Part shown: in pieces, positions 19,349-28,252 of the stretch
Numbering within the stretch: position 1 is the stretch's first letter
Layout of the letters: the number at the start of each line of letters is the position of its first letter
DNA from: Pseudomonadota bacterium
Lineage (GTDB): Bacteria > Pseudomonadota > Gammaproteobacteria > QQUJ01
Assembly: GCA_008501635.1 (NCBI GenBank)
Contig: QQUJ01000010.1
Coordinates: 682,001 to 746,000 of the forward strand
DNA: 64,000 nt
Direction of reading: 5' to 3'
The notes under the pieces: generated by a model
Seen by the model: only the letters and a program-made list of their open reading frames with translations
What the model was told of the DNA's origin: nothing
Database searches by the model: none
Program-made: the position numbers and the translations under genes

Positions 19349-20059
19349 ATGCCTACGTCCGACATCATTAGCATTCTGTCCCTCGATACCCTGGTACCGC
19401 TGCTTGTCGCACTCGTCACCGGTGGGCTAATCGGGCTGGAGCGCACCTCACACGGCCGGCCCGCCGGCTTTCGCACTCACGCACTGGTGTGTGTCTCCTC
19501 CAGCCTGCTGATGTTGGTCGCCACCCATCAGCTGCGTCTTATGGGCGACATACCACTCGAAACTATTCGCATCGACCCGACGCGCATGGGGCAGGGCGTC
19601 ATGACCGGCATCGGCTTTCTTGGCGCGGGTGTGGTAATGAAGGAAGGTCTGACCATCCGCGGTCTGACGACTGCCGCTTCGATCTGGATGACCGCGGCGA
19701 TCGGCATTCTACTGGGACTGGAGTTCTACGTGCCAGCTATGCAGGCGGCGGTCATAAGTCTCGTGGTGTTGTCGCTGTTCCGTTGGGTCGAGAACGCGAT
19801 TCCTTCCCTGCACTACGGCAATCTCAGCGTGCGTTTTGCGCATGACAGCATCATGCCGCAAGCGGCCTTGCAAGAACTGATCATGCAACACGGCATCACA
19901 GCTGCCAATCCAAGTTATTCACTGAAAGACGCCAAAGGGATATTCGAATACGTGATGATCATCCGTACCCGTAAACGTGATGACTTCCGTCGACTGGCTG
20001 AAACGTTAGCCGAACTCCCGCAAGTGCGAGAATTCTCCATCAATACGACTGGCGACTGA
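19349..20059 (+). CDS. MgtC/SapB-family membrane protein
   Basis: A 236-residue inner-membrane protein. The N-terminal MgtC domain has LVTGGLIGLERTSHGRPAGFRTHALVC, QGVMTGIGFLGAGVVMKEG and the LTTAASIWMTAAIGI block, spanning four to five helices. A soluble C-terminal ACT-like part begins around residue 150. Family members affect Mg2+ homeostasis, F-ATPase activity and survival at low Mg2+. The ATG at 19349 begins MPTSDIISIL, just before the first helix. It stands alone between two dead IS elements. Confidence 0.9.
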   Translation: MPTSDIISILSLDTLVPLLVALVTGGLIGLERTSHGRPAGFRTHALVCVSSSLLMLVATHQLRLMGDIPLETIRIDPTRMGQGVMTGIGFLGAGVVMKEGLTIRGLTTAASIWMTAAIGILLGLEFYVPAMQAAVISLVVLSLFRWVENAIPSLHYGNLSVRFAHDSIMPQAALQELIMQHGITAANPSYSLKDAKGIFEYVMIIRTRKRDDFRRLAETLAELPQVREFSINTTGD

Positions 20060-20243
20060 ACCTGGGGTAATGTGGAAACGCAGGGTTAAATCAAGGAATG
20101 CCCAGCTCAATTCATGCTGAGGGCGATCGTTCGACGGGCATGCCCGTCGACTCTGAAAAAGCTCTGTTCGAACTGAATGATCATCGGAAGTTGCCATTGA
20201 TTACGGTTTCGAGTGTCACTGGCGGATTCCAGGCGCACTGACC

Positions 20244-20985
20244 CTACGTCGATTGCAAAACAATACTCTTCGCACTGTCCTCAACCGTCAGTGGGCGAGA
20301 GCGGTGACCTTTCTTGTTGGTAAAGTCCTGCGCACCCGGAGCCTGCTCGTGGATGACATCGGCTTGCCCGGTATAGGTCGAATCGCCCCGCGCCCGGGTT
20401 TCATCACCATGCAACAGTTGATGCAGCAGCTGACTGTCATGCGCGTTGGCCGCTGTGGAGGCGACCGGGTGGATCGACCTGGTGCGGCTGTCGACCCCGA
20501 TATGGGCCTTTATGCTGAAGCACCATTGATTGCCCTTCTTCGTCTGATGCATTTCCGGATCTCGTTTCCCCGCCCGATTCCAGGTCGAACTCGGTGCGTT
20601 GATGATCATGGTATCGACGATCGTTCCGGTGCAGACCTTCAATCCATTTCCTTGAAGCTACTGCGAAACCAACGTAAACAGCCGGTCACCCAGGTGATGC
20701 ACCTCCAGAAGATGACGGAGCTTGAAAATCGTTGTCTCGTCCGGCGCCGGCTCCCGGCCCAGGTCGATGCCAACAAATCGGCGTGTCGCGCGCGAGTCGT
20801 ACAAGTGCTCTTTCACCGCCGGGTCGGACAGGTTGAACCAGTGCTGCAGAAGATGAATGCGCAGCATGCGCTCGATACCGATCGGTGGACGGTCCGCACC
20901 TTGGCCTTTGGGATAAATCGTTTTGATAACCTCGTACAGACCGTCGAGCTCGTGTTGGACAGACTTCGGCAATGCCGCGCTGCGG
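20244..20985 (-). mobile_element. IS5-family transposase remnant, frameshifted
   Basis: The minus strand first reads IYPKGQGADRPPIGIERML, then HLLQHWFNLSDPAVKEHLYD, FVGIDLG and PDETTIFKLRHLLE (20972-20658). In another frame it continues with KVCTGTIVDTMIINAPSSTW and the DDE block with GDSTYTGQ (20642-20244). It is a different copy from the element at 18.5-19.3 kb. The first residues are missing, and the 5' break lies immediately beside the EF-G-like gene. At least one frameshift (around 20642-20658) inactivates it. Confidence 0.85.
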
Positions 20986-20986
20986 G

Positions 20987-21517
20987 TCAGGCCGCGCCGT
21001 CCGGTCCGCCGCCGTGCAGCGGTGCATAGTGGCTGAAGCCCATTTCGAGTCGCGCGTGGCCGTCGACCAGGAAGTCGAGTTCTGTTTCATAGCCAAGCAG
21101 CTCCGACAGCGGAGCCAGCGCGCACAGCCGGGTATGTTCGGGCGAGCCAGTCGCGGAGGAGGTCTCGCAATCGCGCAGTACCGCCCGGCGCCCGAGCAGA
21201 TTGGTGCGCAGCAACGGCAGGTGGACAGACGGGATGTCGATGACGATCCACATCACGGGCTCGGCCGGTTCCGGCTCGGACTGGTAACGGACCCTGGGCT
21301 CGCCGATCTCGAGGACCTCCGGGTAGTGATTACGCAGCGCGGCTGTAGCCTCCGCCAGTCCTCGCTCGTTTTCGGCCAGCAAGCGCAAGCCCCTCGGTGT
21401 GGCTTCCGTCATCGCAATCGGTTGCGGACCAAGCCGTTTCGCCGCCTCAGCGGCAAATCCGGTCTGTATATCGAGTCCGCGCTTACGGACCAGCTGTTCG
21501 AGCAGATGAATAGACAT
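20987..21517 (-). CDS. Free-standing EF-G domain V-like protein
   Basis: A 176-residue soluble protein. Its C-terminal half resembles domain V of elongation factor G. EPVMWIVIDIPSVHLPLLRTN matches the start of that domain, LLGRRAVL the second strand, and LCALAPLSELLGYETELDFL plus ARLEMGFSHYAPL the hallmark PLSE-FGY...FSHY end. No GTPase domain exists. The N-terminal 90 residues are helical and unassigned. ATG 21517 is preferred over upstream in-frame starts that give no family sequence. It follows the Rnk-like gene in the same direction, 61 bp away. A ribosome-binding role is suggested by the fold only. Confidence 0.7.
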   Translation of the reverse strand: MSIHLLEQLVRKRGLDIQTGFAAEAAKRLGPQPIAMTEATPRGLRLLAENERGLAEATAALRNHYPEVLEIGEPRVRYQSEPEPAEPVMWIVIDIPSVHLPLLRTNLLGRRAVLRDCETSSATGSPEHTRLCALAPLSELLGYETELDFLVDGHARLEMGFSHYAPLHGGGPDGAA

Positions 21518-21578
21518 GTGCGAGGCTCCCCAACAAGACGAATAGAACGGAAACTTTCGAGACTTTTTCAACGATGCG

Positions 21579-21992
21579 CTAGAGATCGAAATCCCCGGCT
21601 GCTTCCGGTTGATACAGCAGACATTCCACCCGCCAGCGACGCAAGACGGCTGGCAGCGCCACCTCAATGATCTCCCCGACACGTGCCCCGAACAGGGCCG
21701 CGCCTAACGGCGCAAGGACCGAGATACGCCCGCGAGTGACGTCAGCACTGTGCGGAAAGACCAGCGTGCATTCCATGGGGTTGTAGTGGTCCAGGTCCTG
21801 CAGCACCACCACACTGTGCATGGTGACCACATCCCGGGGGATCTCCGGTGGCGGCAGTTGGTCGCCGCCCTGGAGTTTGTCGATCAGCCGCTCCAGGGAT
21901 TCGGTATCGTAACTGCTCGGGTTTATATCCTGGATCAAGCGAGTCAGACGCTGGACGTCGTGAAGGGAAAGATTGTCGGTATGCGGATTCAT
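21579..21992 (-). CDS. Rnk-like GreA/GreB C-terminal domain protein
   Basis: A 137-residue regulator of the Rnk (nucleoside diphosphate kinase regulator) family. A short helical N-terminus is followed by the FKBP-like GreA-C domain: VTMHSVVVLQDLDHYNPMECTLVFP, then RISVLAPLGAALFGARVGEII and a VECLLYQPEAAGDF end. Rnk proteins bind RNA polymerase near the secondary channel without the Gre coiled coil. ATG 21992 has CAGGAGCAG upstream. A paralogue lies at 40548-40958. Confidence 0.88.
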   Translation of the reverse strand: MNPHTDNLSLHDVQRLTRLIQDINPSSYDTESLERLIDKLQGGDQLPPPEIPRDVVTMHSVVVLQDLDHYNPMECTLVFPHSADVTRGRISVLAPLGAALFGARVGEIIEVALPAVLRRWRVECLLYQPEAAGDFDL

Positions 21993-23012
21993 CGCTACTG
22001 CTCCTGTAAACAAATAGGAATCCCCGCACTCCGCACAGCGAATTTATCGCGCTCGTATGAGCGGCCCGCCTGCACGGAAGAGTGGAATAATCGGGATCGA
22101 GTGGAACAAACCCGGGGCGCGGGAAAAACGCGCCCCGGTCTAGCGCGGCGTTTTGGTGCGCGCTCCCATAGTGACCGGGGTGGGGATCATCAGGGCCGGG
22201 ACGCAGCAGACATGCAGAGGACAAAACGACATGGCGAACTCCTGCGGTGGAAGGGCCGGAACGGACAGCCGGCCAAATAATCACGCGAGAGCATAGCAGT
22301 TCTCCGAATAAAGGCCAACGGTTGCGCTTGAACACGTATGTTACGTGTTTTGCCTCTGCTCGCCCGTGATGTCGTTGAAGGAAACCCGTTACCCAGGGTG
22401 ATTATTTTCGTTTCGATGTGGCCTTTTCCCGCCAGGCATTCAAAACAGACTTTCGGCTTGATAATGATGGCTCTTGAGAATGCTCACATAAACACGTGAA
22501 CCGGATGTCGCGCGGCGGTATCAGTTCGTTAACTGTTTCGCGTTTTACCGGAGACGGTTGACAAGTCTGGTGGCCTGTCCTCTAATCAGATGTCCTTCCT
22601 CTCAATCCATTAACAGGGTGGGCAGACAATTGGACCATTTAACGTTTGTCTGATTTCAGCATTAGGTGATCGCTGGATCAGAGTCGGTTTTGTCACGTGT
22701 AAAGTGTGATTCGCTGATTAGAACTGCGGATAAATGTATTCGATCGCTGCCGGTACACAGTTTTTGGAAATTCTCCGGATAAACGTCGGTAAGCGCCTGG
22801 ACCCGATTTGAGTCATCTCAAACCTGTTTCAGGACTTGCCACATGCGTGGATTTTCCTCGTACGTTCGAGCCTTAATCGTCGCTCTGCGACGCCGAAAAT
22901 GTGCCAGGGGCTTTTTAAGGCACGCTGGGTTCCTTGCGATCAATGGCCTTTACATGTGGCATTGCGTAAATTTTTGAATCAATGATCATGATTGAAGAAT
23001 TGAGGATTTGCC
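21993..23012. other. Long gene-free stretch
   Basis: About 1 kb without a supported gene. It is AT-richer than the flanking coding DNA, especially at 22380-22800. It presumably holds the promoters of the Rnk-like gene (minus) and the 43-residue protein (plus), but no clear operator, RNA gene or transposon end was recognised. Confidence 0.5.
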
Positions 23013-23144
23013 ATGTCGAACAAATTGAAAGGTCGAGAGAAACGTCAACCGGTCAAAAGCCCGAAAGAGAAACGCGCTGAAAAGAAAGAGAAGGCCATGA
23101 CCGGTACCGTTAAGAGCAGAAAACCCAGGAAAACCGGCTCCTAA
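23013..23144 (+). CDS. Small lysine-rich protein (43 aa)
   Basis: A 43-residue, extremely basic protein beginning MSNKLKGREKRQPVKSPKEK, with Lys and Arg making up close to half of all residues and no cysteine or membrane segment. GAGGAT lies six bases before the ATG, a good ribosome-binding site, and the frame is clean to a TAA. I do not recognise a named family. Composition suggests nucleic-acid binding or a disordered chaperone-like peptide. The long AT-richer upstream stretch would allow its own promoter. Confidence 0.6.
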   Translation: MSNKLKGREKRQPVKSPKEKRAEKKEKAMTGTVKSRKPRKTGS

Positions 23145-23271
23145 TAAAAAACCGGCGTTCTGCAACGCATCTGGGCTGGCTCTGCCAGCCCATTTCTAAA
23201 GGGATTCACCCCTTGTTTTTTGTCCCCGAGAACGGGCTGGAATCACATGGCAAGGCACCCGGACTTTTAGT

Positions 23272-23727
23272 GTGCGAATCTTGAACACAAAGCATGGTGT
23301 CGACTTCATCGTGAGAATGGCCGCCCTGGTGCCGACGCCGCGCGTGAATCTGACGAGATTTCACGGTGTGTTCGCGCCGAACAGTAAGCACCGTGCGCGG
23401 GTGACCCCGGGCAAGCGGGGTAGAGGCAGCAAGGGTACAACGTCAAACGGGTCCGAAGATGGAACCCCGGCCGGACGCTGCGCACCCATGACCTGGGTGC
23501 AACGGCTCAAGCGGGTGTTCAACATCGACATCGAAGTCTCTACCCAATGCGGCGGTCCGGTGTGAGTGATTGCCTGCATCGCAGGCCCGGCACCGCCTGG
23601 CGTGCTCTTTGGCTGACGCCTTTGCTCCCGTTCAACACCGGATGCCGTTACCCGCGGGGCACGGCAGGGGATCGGTTGGTCTGCCGGCCGGGATGGGTTG
23701 GAAAATGGCGTTTGTGCTTCCTATACC
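23272..23727 (+). mobile_element. IS91-family transposase 3' fragment
   Basis: The frame from 23272 encodes RFHGVFAPNSKHRARVTP and later APMTWVQRLKRVFNIDIE followed by CGGPV. This is the conserved C-terminus of IS91-type rolling-circle transposases; a stop codon then interrupts the VIACI continuation. The catalytic tyrosine region is absent. The fragment ends with the ori-like motif GCGTTTGTGCTTCCTATACC (23708-23727). Non-functional. Confidence 0.85.
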
Positions 23728-23730
23728 CTG

Positions 23731-24146
23731 TTCACAAGATCGTGCCCAAAAGCAAAAAGAAAGCCGACGTAAAGAAAATCAACTACAGCCTGTTGTCGGA
23801 GTGGGGGGATACCATATGCGCCTGACACAACGCGCCGTATTCAGAGATTTTAAGATAGGTTCCAAGCGAACTGACGCCGCTGATGGAAGCACATGAGGCG
23901 CTGCCTGACCGGCAATCTCCCGGAGCGGGAGCATGCCACCCCGATCTAGCGGCTGGGCAGAGTGTTGTCTGAAAGTCGCTGACATTAACAGCTATCAGGC
24001 CACACAGCGATACACGGCAGCCGCGCGGTAGGGTAGCCCGTAGGTTTGGCTGATCCTGAAAACCTCAACGGTGTTTCATGCGTGCGCGCCATGATCGCGG
24101 GGTTCGTTCCTCACCCCGCCCTGCGGGCACCAGATCACCAACCCAC
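23731..24146. other. Gene-free stretch downstream of phaC
   Basis: No gene can be supported. A 27-codon open segment from about 23742 starts PKSKKKADVKKINYS but has no clear start signal. The rest appears to be flank of the phaC 3' end. Confidence 0.5.
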
Positions 24147-25979
24147 TCATTTCATATGTACATATTCACCGGGTGCATCGTATAGGGCGGGATACTGTTT
24201 GTTTCCCATGGTGGGAGGAGTCGTCTTGTCAGATGAGTACCGGGCCAGCCAACTTTGCCAGGCGGGCCACCAGGAACCTTGCGTGACCGGTGTGGTTTGC
24301 TGCCAGATGTCGGGGTCGATATAGCACTCACCCTCCCGGCGGGTGCGTATTTGAAAACGTCGGCGAGGATGGCCGGGTTCGCTGACGATGCCCGCGTTGT
24401 GCCCACCGCTGGTGAGCAGAAAGGTTACCTCATCGGTGTCCGCCAGCAGGTGAATCTTGTACACGGATCTCCAGGGGGCCACGTGATCCTTGAGCGTACT
24501 GACAGCAAAAATCGGCACACGGATGTCATTGATGGTGACCGGACGATCATCCACTTGGTAGCGGCTGCTGGCCAGGTCGTTGTTCAGGAACAGCTGACGC
24601 AGGTATTCGGAGTGCATGCGATAGGGCATGCGGGTCAGATCGGCATTCCAGGCCATCAGGCTGTTCATCGGGCGGCGTTCGCCCAGCAGGTAGGCGTGAA
24701 TCATGTGTGACCAGATCAGGTCGTTGGAGCGCAGGATCTGGAAAGCGCCCGCCATCTGGTAGCCATCCAGGTATCCTTGCTTCCACATCATGCTTTCGAG
24801 ATAGTCCACTGCGCTCTCGCCAATGAACAGCATCAGTTCACCGGCCTCGGAGAAGTCGACCTGGGTGGCGAGGGTGGTCAGGGAGGCGAGACGCTGATCG
24901 CCATCCCGGGACATGGCTGCGGCGGCAATCGACATCAGGGTGCCGCCGAGACAGTAGCCGACGGCATGGATTTTTTGCTCCGGAATGATGGTTGCGATGG
25001 CGTCAAGCGCCGCCATCGGTCCCAGTTTGCGGTAATCCTCCATGCCAAGGTCGCGATCTTCAGAGTCCGGGTTGCGCCAGGAGATCATAAACACCGTATG
25101 TCCCTGGTCGACCAGGTACTTGACCAGCGAATTCTCCGGGGCCAGATCCAGAATGTAGTACTTCATGATCCAGGCCGGCATGATCAATACCGGCTCAGCA
25201 TAGGTCTGATCGGTTGTCGGGCTGTATTGAATCAGCTCGATCAGATGATTTCGGTAGACCACTTTGCCGGGCGTAAGGGCAAGATTTTTTCCCGGCTGAT
25301 AGGCCTCGGCACCCACCGGTGGCTTGCCGGTGGCGATCCGCTCCATATCTTCAACCAGGTTTTGCCAGCCTTTGGCCAGATTCATGCCGCCACTGGTCAA
25401 TGTCGCCTGGCTGATCTCCGGATTCAGCCAGAGAGTATTGGATGGGGAGTAGCGATCCAGCAGTTGGCGTGCGACGAAGGAGATAGCCCGTTCGCTTTCG
25501 GGTGACAGGCCGTCGATCCCGGTGGTGGCGTTGTGCCACCACTGCTGATTGAGCAGGAAATACTGGTAGTAGAGATTGTAGGGCCAGGTCTGCCAGGCGC
25601 TGTCCCTAAATCGGCGATCCTGCGGCAGCGGCTCGATGGTGGGTGGTGTCTTAGGATCGACAGCCGACTGGCCCGCGTAACGGGCAAACTGTGTCAGCTT
25701 ACGCAGGCTCTTGTCGGCAAGCTCCAGCTGTTTCCCGGGCGAAAGCGCGAGGTGCGACAGCCAGTCGAAATAGACCTTGGCCAGCCCCGCCGGGCTGATG
25801 CCCGCGGTCATCCGGGCCAGGTTGGCCTTGAATGCCTTGTTCAGGGTTTCCGCGAGGTCATGAATGGTTGATGGGTCCGATGCGGGTGGATCAATATCAG
25901 CGGTTGCAGATTGCTCCTGCCGGGCCGGCTTTGCGTCGTCAGTGGCGAAAGGTCTGGAAGCGTCGGTCTGTTTTGTCAT
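24147..25979 (-). CDS. phaC: Class I poly(3-hydroxyalkanoate) synthase
   Basis: Polymerises hydroxyacyl-CoA into PHA storage granules. At 610 residues it has class I size, with a low-complexity N-terminus of about 40 residues. The PhaC N-domain follows (about 90-260, with WPYNLYYQYFLLNQQWW). The alpha/beta-hydrolase core has the lipase-like box GYCLGG carrying the catalytic cysteine, Asp in LKDHVAPW and His in SGGHNAGI. No phaA, phaB, phasin or phaE gene is adjacent. The gene stands alone between IS debris and aprM. Confidence 0.95.
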   Translation of the reverse strand: MTKQTDASRPFATDDAKPARQEQSATADIDPPASDPSTIHDLAETLNKAFKANLARMTAGISPAGLAKVYFDWLSHLALSPGKQLELADKSLRKLTQFARYAGQSAVDPKTPPTIEPLPQDRRFRDSAWQTWPYNLYYQYFLLNQQWWHNATTGIDGLSPESERAISFVARQLLDRYSPSNTLWLNPEISQATLTSGGMNLAKGWQNLVEDMERIATGKPPVGAEAYQPGKNLALTPGKVVYRNHLIELIQYSPTTDQTYAEPVLIMPAWIMKYYILDLAPENSLVKYLVDQGHTVFMISWRNPDSEDRDLGMEDYRKLGPMAALDAIATIIPEQKIHAVGYCLGGTLMSIAAAAMSRDGDQRLASLTTLATQVDFSEAGELMLFIGESAVDYLESMMWKQGYLDGYQMAGAFQILRSNDLIWSHMIHAYLLGERRPMNSLMAWNADLTRMPYRMHSEYLRQLFLNNDLASSRYQVDDRPVTINDIRVPIFAVSTLKDHVAPWRSVYKIHLLADTDEVTFLLTSGGHNAGIVSEPGHPRRRFQIRTRREGECYIDPDIWQQTTPVTQGSWWPAWQSWLARYSSDKTTPPTMGNKQYPALYDAPGEYVHMK

Positions 25980-26347
25980 GGCTGAATCCTTATCGGTCCG
26001 TGGGCAATCACAGGTAACCCTAACTGACCCGATTCCGGCAGAAGGTTTAATCGGAAAATTCAGGTATCAATCCACGGCTGGGTGGCGAGCCGGGGTGATG
26101 GCGGATGTCCTCCCCGGCGGGATAGGTGTACGGCCGATTATATCGGGGGGAAAAGCTTATAGATAGGCACGGCACCCCTGAATGGGGCTGCCATGACCTG
26201 CCGCAACTTGGACCGCCCCGGGTATCGTGGAGGCTGTTTGGTTTAATCCAAGCCGCAAATGCTGCGTTTTCTCACAAGTCATGCGGCGGTATCGAACCTG
26301 TTTGGCTTGGGTCGACACTTGGGCGGTGCCAACCATTCTCGAATCAG

Positions 26348-26439
26348 CAGGAAAGCTGGGTTCGCAGAATGTAACGCAGCAGTTGCTTGAGCGGATTCGC
26401 TTCGATTGACGTGGCGTTGAGGGTTGGCTGGTCAGTACC
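26348..26439 (+). repeat. 92-bp dispersed repeat, copy 1
   Basis: Clearly similar to 31578-31669 without large gaps. The shared core includes CAGTTGCTTGAGCGGATTCG and ends GTCAGTACC. Origin unknown; the second copy abuts an IS5-type terminus, so it is probably part of a dead IS element. Confidence 0.75.
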
Positions 26440-26855
26440 CCCGGCGGTGATCAAGAAGATTCCACCCTTGGGTTCGTGGACGGTGCATCCCTGCACCATC
26501 ACTCTCGATCACCCGAAGGAGAAAGCCGAAAGTGATGCGACCTTCCCGTTATCCGAGAGCCACCCGTTGGCCTGTTTGGCTGATCGCCAAAGTTGACCAC
26601 TTGACTCAAGAATCTGTGCAGTGATGCCGCAGCGGGGACACGGCTTGCCGGATGTCAGACTGGGGATCGCAGGTGGAGAGAAAACAGGTCGAATTCAAGC
26701 GGGGCAGGGGGTATTCAGGGTGAAGTCAGGGTGCTCGGGCGGCAAAGTGGCGGGCAGTGGACGGCAATCTGCCACTGGATTTGAACAAAAGGGGCCTTTA
26801 TTCTTACGTTGTACTCAAAGCATAACTTTTTTTCTCACGGCAGTTCCCGTGCTGT

Positions 26856-26861
26856 TAGAAT
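26856..26861 (+). promoter_or_regulatory. Possible -10 box of the apr operon
   Basis: TAGAAT sits 26 bp before the aprM ATG, downstream of a T-rich tract. A short inverted repeat, CACGG / CCGTG (26836-26851), overlaps the spacer. No good -35 box at 17 bp is visible, so an activator may be needed. GGGGGAT provides the ribosome-binding site. Confidence 0.35.
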
Positions 26862-26887
26862 GACTGCAGCACAAAAAGGGGGATCTG

Positions 26888-27727
26888 ATGTTCACAAGCA
26901 ATCCGTTTGCCGGAATTTCGGCGTCCGTAGCGCCCGCAGTCATGCAGACTTTTATCGTTGCCATGATCCTGCTGGTTGTGGCCGGCACGCTGTTCGACAT
27001 TATTCACAAGGGCAGCGCAAAATATTTTTTCGAGAACTGGCGCAAGTCCAGAGGCGCAGTCGCGAGAGAGGTTGGTGGCGGCGAAATGGTGTCGATTGCC
27101 GTCAGGACCGGACTGGTTGATGTGCTGCTGTCCGGAGAGTTCTGCAACGTGCGCCGCCGGATTGCCCATCTACTGACCATGTACGGTTTCGTGCTGTACG
27201 TGATCACGACCGCCATCATGATCTTCGGTTACCCAACGCCGGTGACGGCAACACCCGCGATCCTGCCGCAACTGTGGTGGCTCGGCGGCCTGATGGTCTG
27301 CGCCGGCGGATACTGGTTCTGGTTTTTCATCCGGGTAGATGTTGCCGCAGAGGGCGGTACGCCGTTCCGGATCATGCGCGCAGATCTTTTTATACTTTCG
27401 CTGCTGGCCAGCGTTACGCTGGGTTTGATCTGGGCCTTCCTGCAAACGAACGGCAGTTCCGGCGCCGGCGTGTTCTTCGGTCTGTACATCATCGCTACCA
27501 CGGTGTTGTTCGGTTCGGTGCCCTGGTCCAAGTTTGCTCATATGTTCTTCAAGCCCGCCGCGGCCTTCGAGAAAAGAGTGTCGAAGGCCAATGGTACAGC
27601 CGAGAATTTGCCGACGCTGACCCGTGACGATCCCGAACAACAGAAAAGACACTCTATGGAACTGTTGCGGGACGCTCCGATGAACATGGGACTCGGCATC
27701 AAGCGCGAAGCGCCCCGCCACTATTAA
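26888..27727 (+). CDS. aprM: Adenylylsulfate reductase membrane anchor AprM
   Basis: A 279-residue membrane protein with five hydrophobic segments (around residues 18-40, 90-115, 130-155, 165-190 and 195-215) and a charged C-terminal tail. It precedes aprB and aprA, the arrangement seen in sulfur-oxidising bacteria. There it is thought to anchor the reverse-acting APS reductase and pass electrons towards quinone, in place of the QmoABC complex. No qmo genes follow. The function is inferred mainly from position and membrane topology. Spacing to aprB is 45 bp. Confidence 0.88.
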   Translation: MFTSNPFAGISASVAPAVMQTFIVAMILLVVAGTLFDIIHKGSAKYFFENWRKSRGAVAREVGGGEMVSIAVRTGLVDVLLSGEFCNVRRRIAHLLTMYGFVLYVITTAIMIFGYPTPVTATPAILPQLWWLGGLMVCAGGYWFWFFIRVDVAAEGGTPFRIMRADLFILSLLASVTLGLIWAFLQTNGSSGAGVFFGLYIIATTVLFGSVPWSKFAHMFFKPAAAFEKRVSKANGTAENLPTLTRDDPEQQKRHSMELLRDAPMNMGLGIKREAPRHY

Positions 27728-27772
27728 AAAACAGCCCACAAATTCTATAACAGCAGATTAAGGAATCGACTT

Positions 27773-28252
27773 ATGCCTACCTTCGTCTATATGACAAGGT
27801 GCGACGGATGCGGACATTGCGTCGACATCTGTCCCTCGGACATCATGCACATCGATAAGACCTATCGTCGTGCCTACAACATCGAGCCTAACATGTGCTG
27901 GGAGTGCTACTCCTGCGTCAAAGCTTGTCCGCAGAATGCGATCGATGTGCGCGGATATGCCGACTTTGCCCCACTCGGTCACAGCGTTCGTGTCCAGCGA
28001 GACGAAGAGAAAGGCACGATCGCCTGGAAGATCAAATTCCGGAATGGTGCGGAAAAGAACTTCCTGTCGCCCATCACCACCAAGCCCTGGGGGACTGCGG
28101 ACCCCAAGCTCGCGGATGTTCCCGGGCCCAGCCAAGAAATGCGCGACAGCCAGCTGTTGTACAGCGAGCCGAAATATATCCGCTTGGATGACGGCGGTTT
28201 GCATACCCTTAAGTCCAATGGTCTCACGATGAAGAAAGGCGTGTATTACTGA
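27773..28252 (+). CDS. aprB: Adenylylsulfate reductase beta subunit
   Basis: Iron-sulfur subunit of dissimilatory APS reductase, 159 residues. Two [4Fe-4S] motifs are clear near the N-terminus: CDGCGHCVDICPSD and CWECYSCVKACPQN. The C-terminal half wraps the alpha subunit in known structures. With AprA it oxidises sulfite plus AMP to APS in sulfur oxidisers, in the cytoplasm. The stop codon shares one base with the aprA ATG (TGATG), so translation is coupled. Confidence 0.97.
   Translation: MPTFVYMTRCDGCGHCVDICPSDIMHIDKTYRRAYNIEPNMCWECYSCVKACPQNAIDVRGYADFAPLGHSVRVQRDEEKGTIAWKIKFRNGAEKNFLSPITTKPWGTADPKLADVPGPSQEMRDSQLLYSEPKYIRLDDGGLHTLKSNGLTMKKGVYY

Larger units (their letters stand above)
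25980..26887. other. Intergenic stretch with dispersed repeats
   Basis: No gene is seen. 26348-26439 matches 31578-31669 over 92 bp, and 26440-26528 matches 11441-11526. Two dispersed repeats therefore sit head to tail here. The end of the stretch carries the apr promoter region. Confidence 0.65.

Noticed and set aside
22335-23012. Possible sigma54-type promoter around 22960
   Set aside because: A TGGCATTGCG-like word is present, but spacing to a -12 GC element does not fit the consensus.
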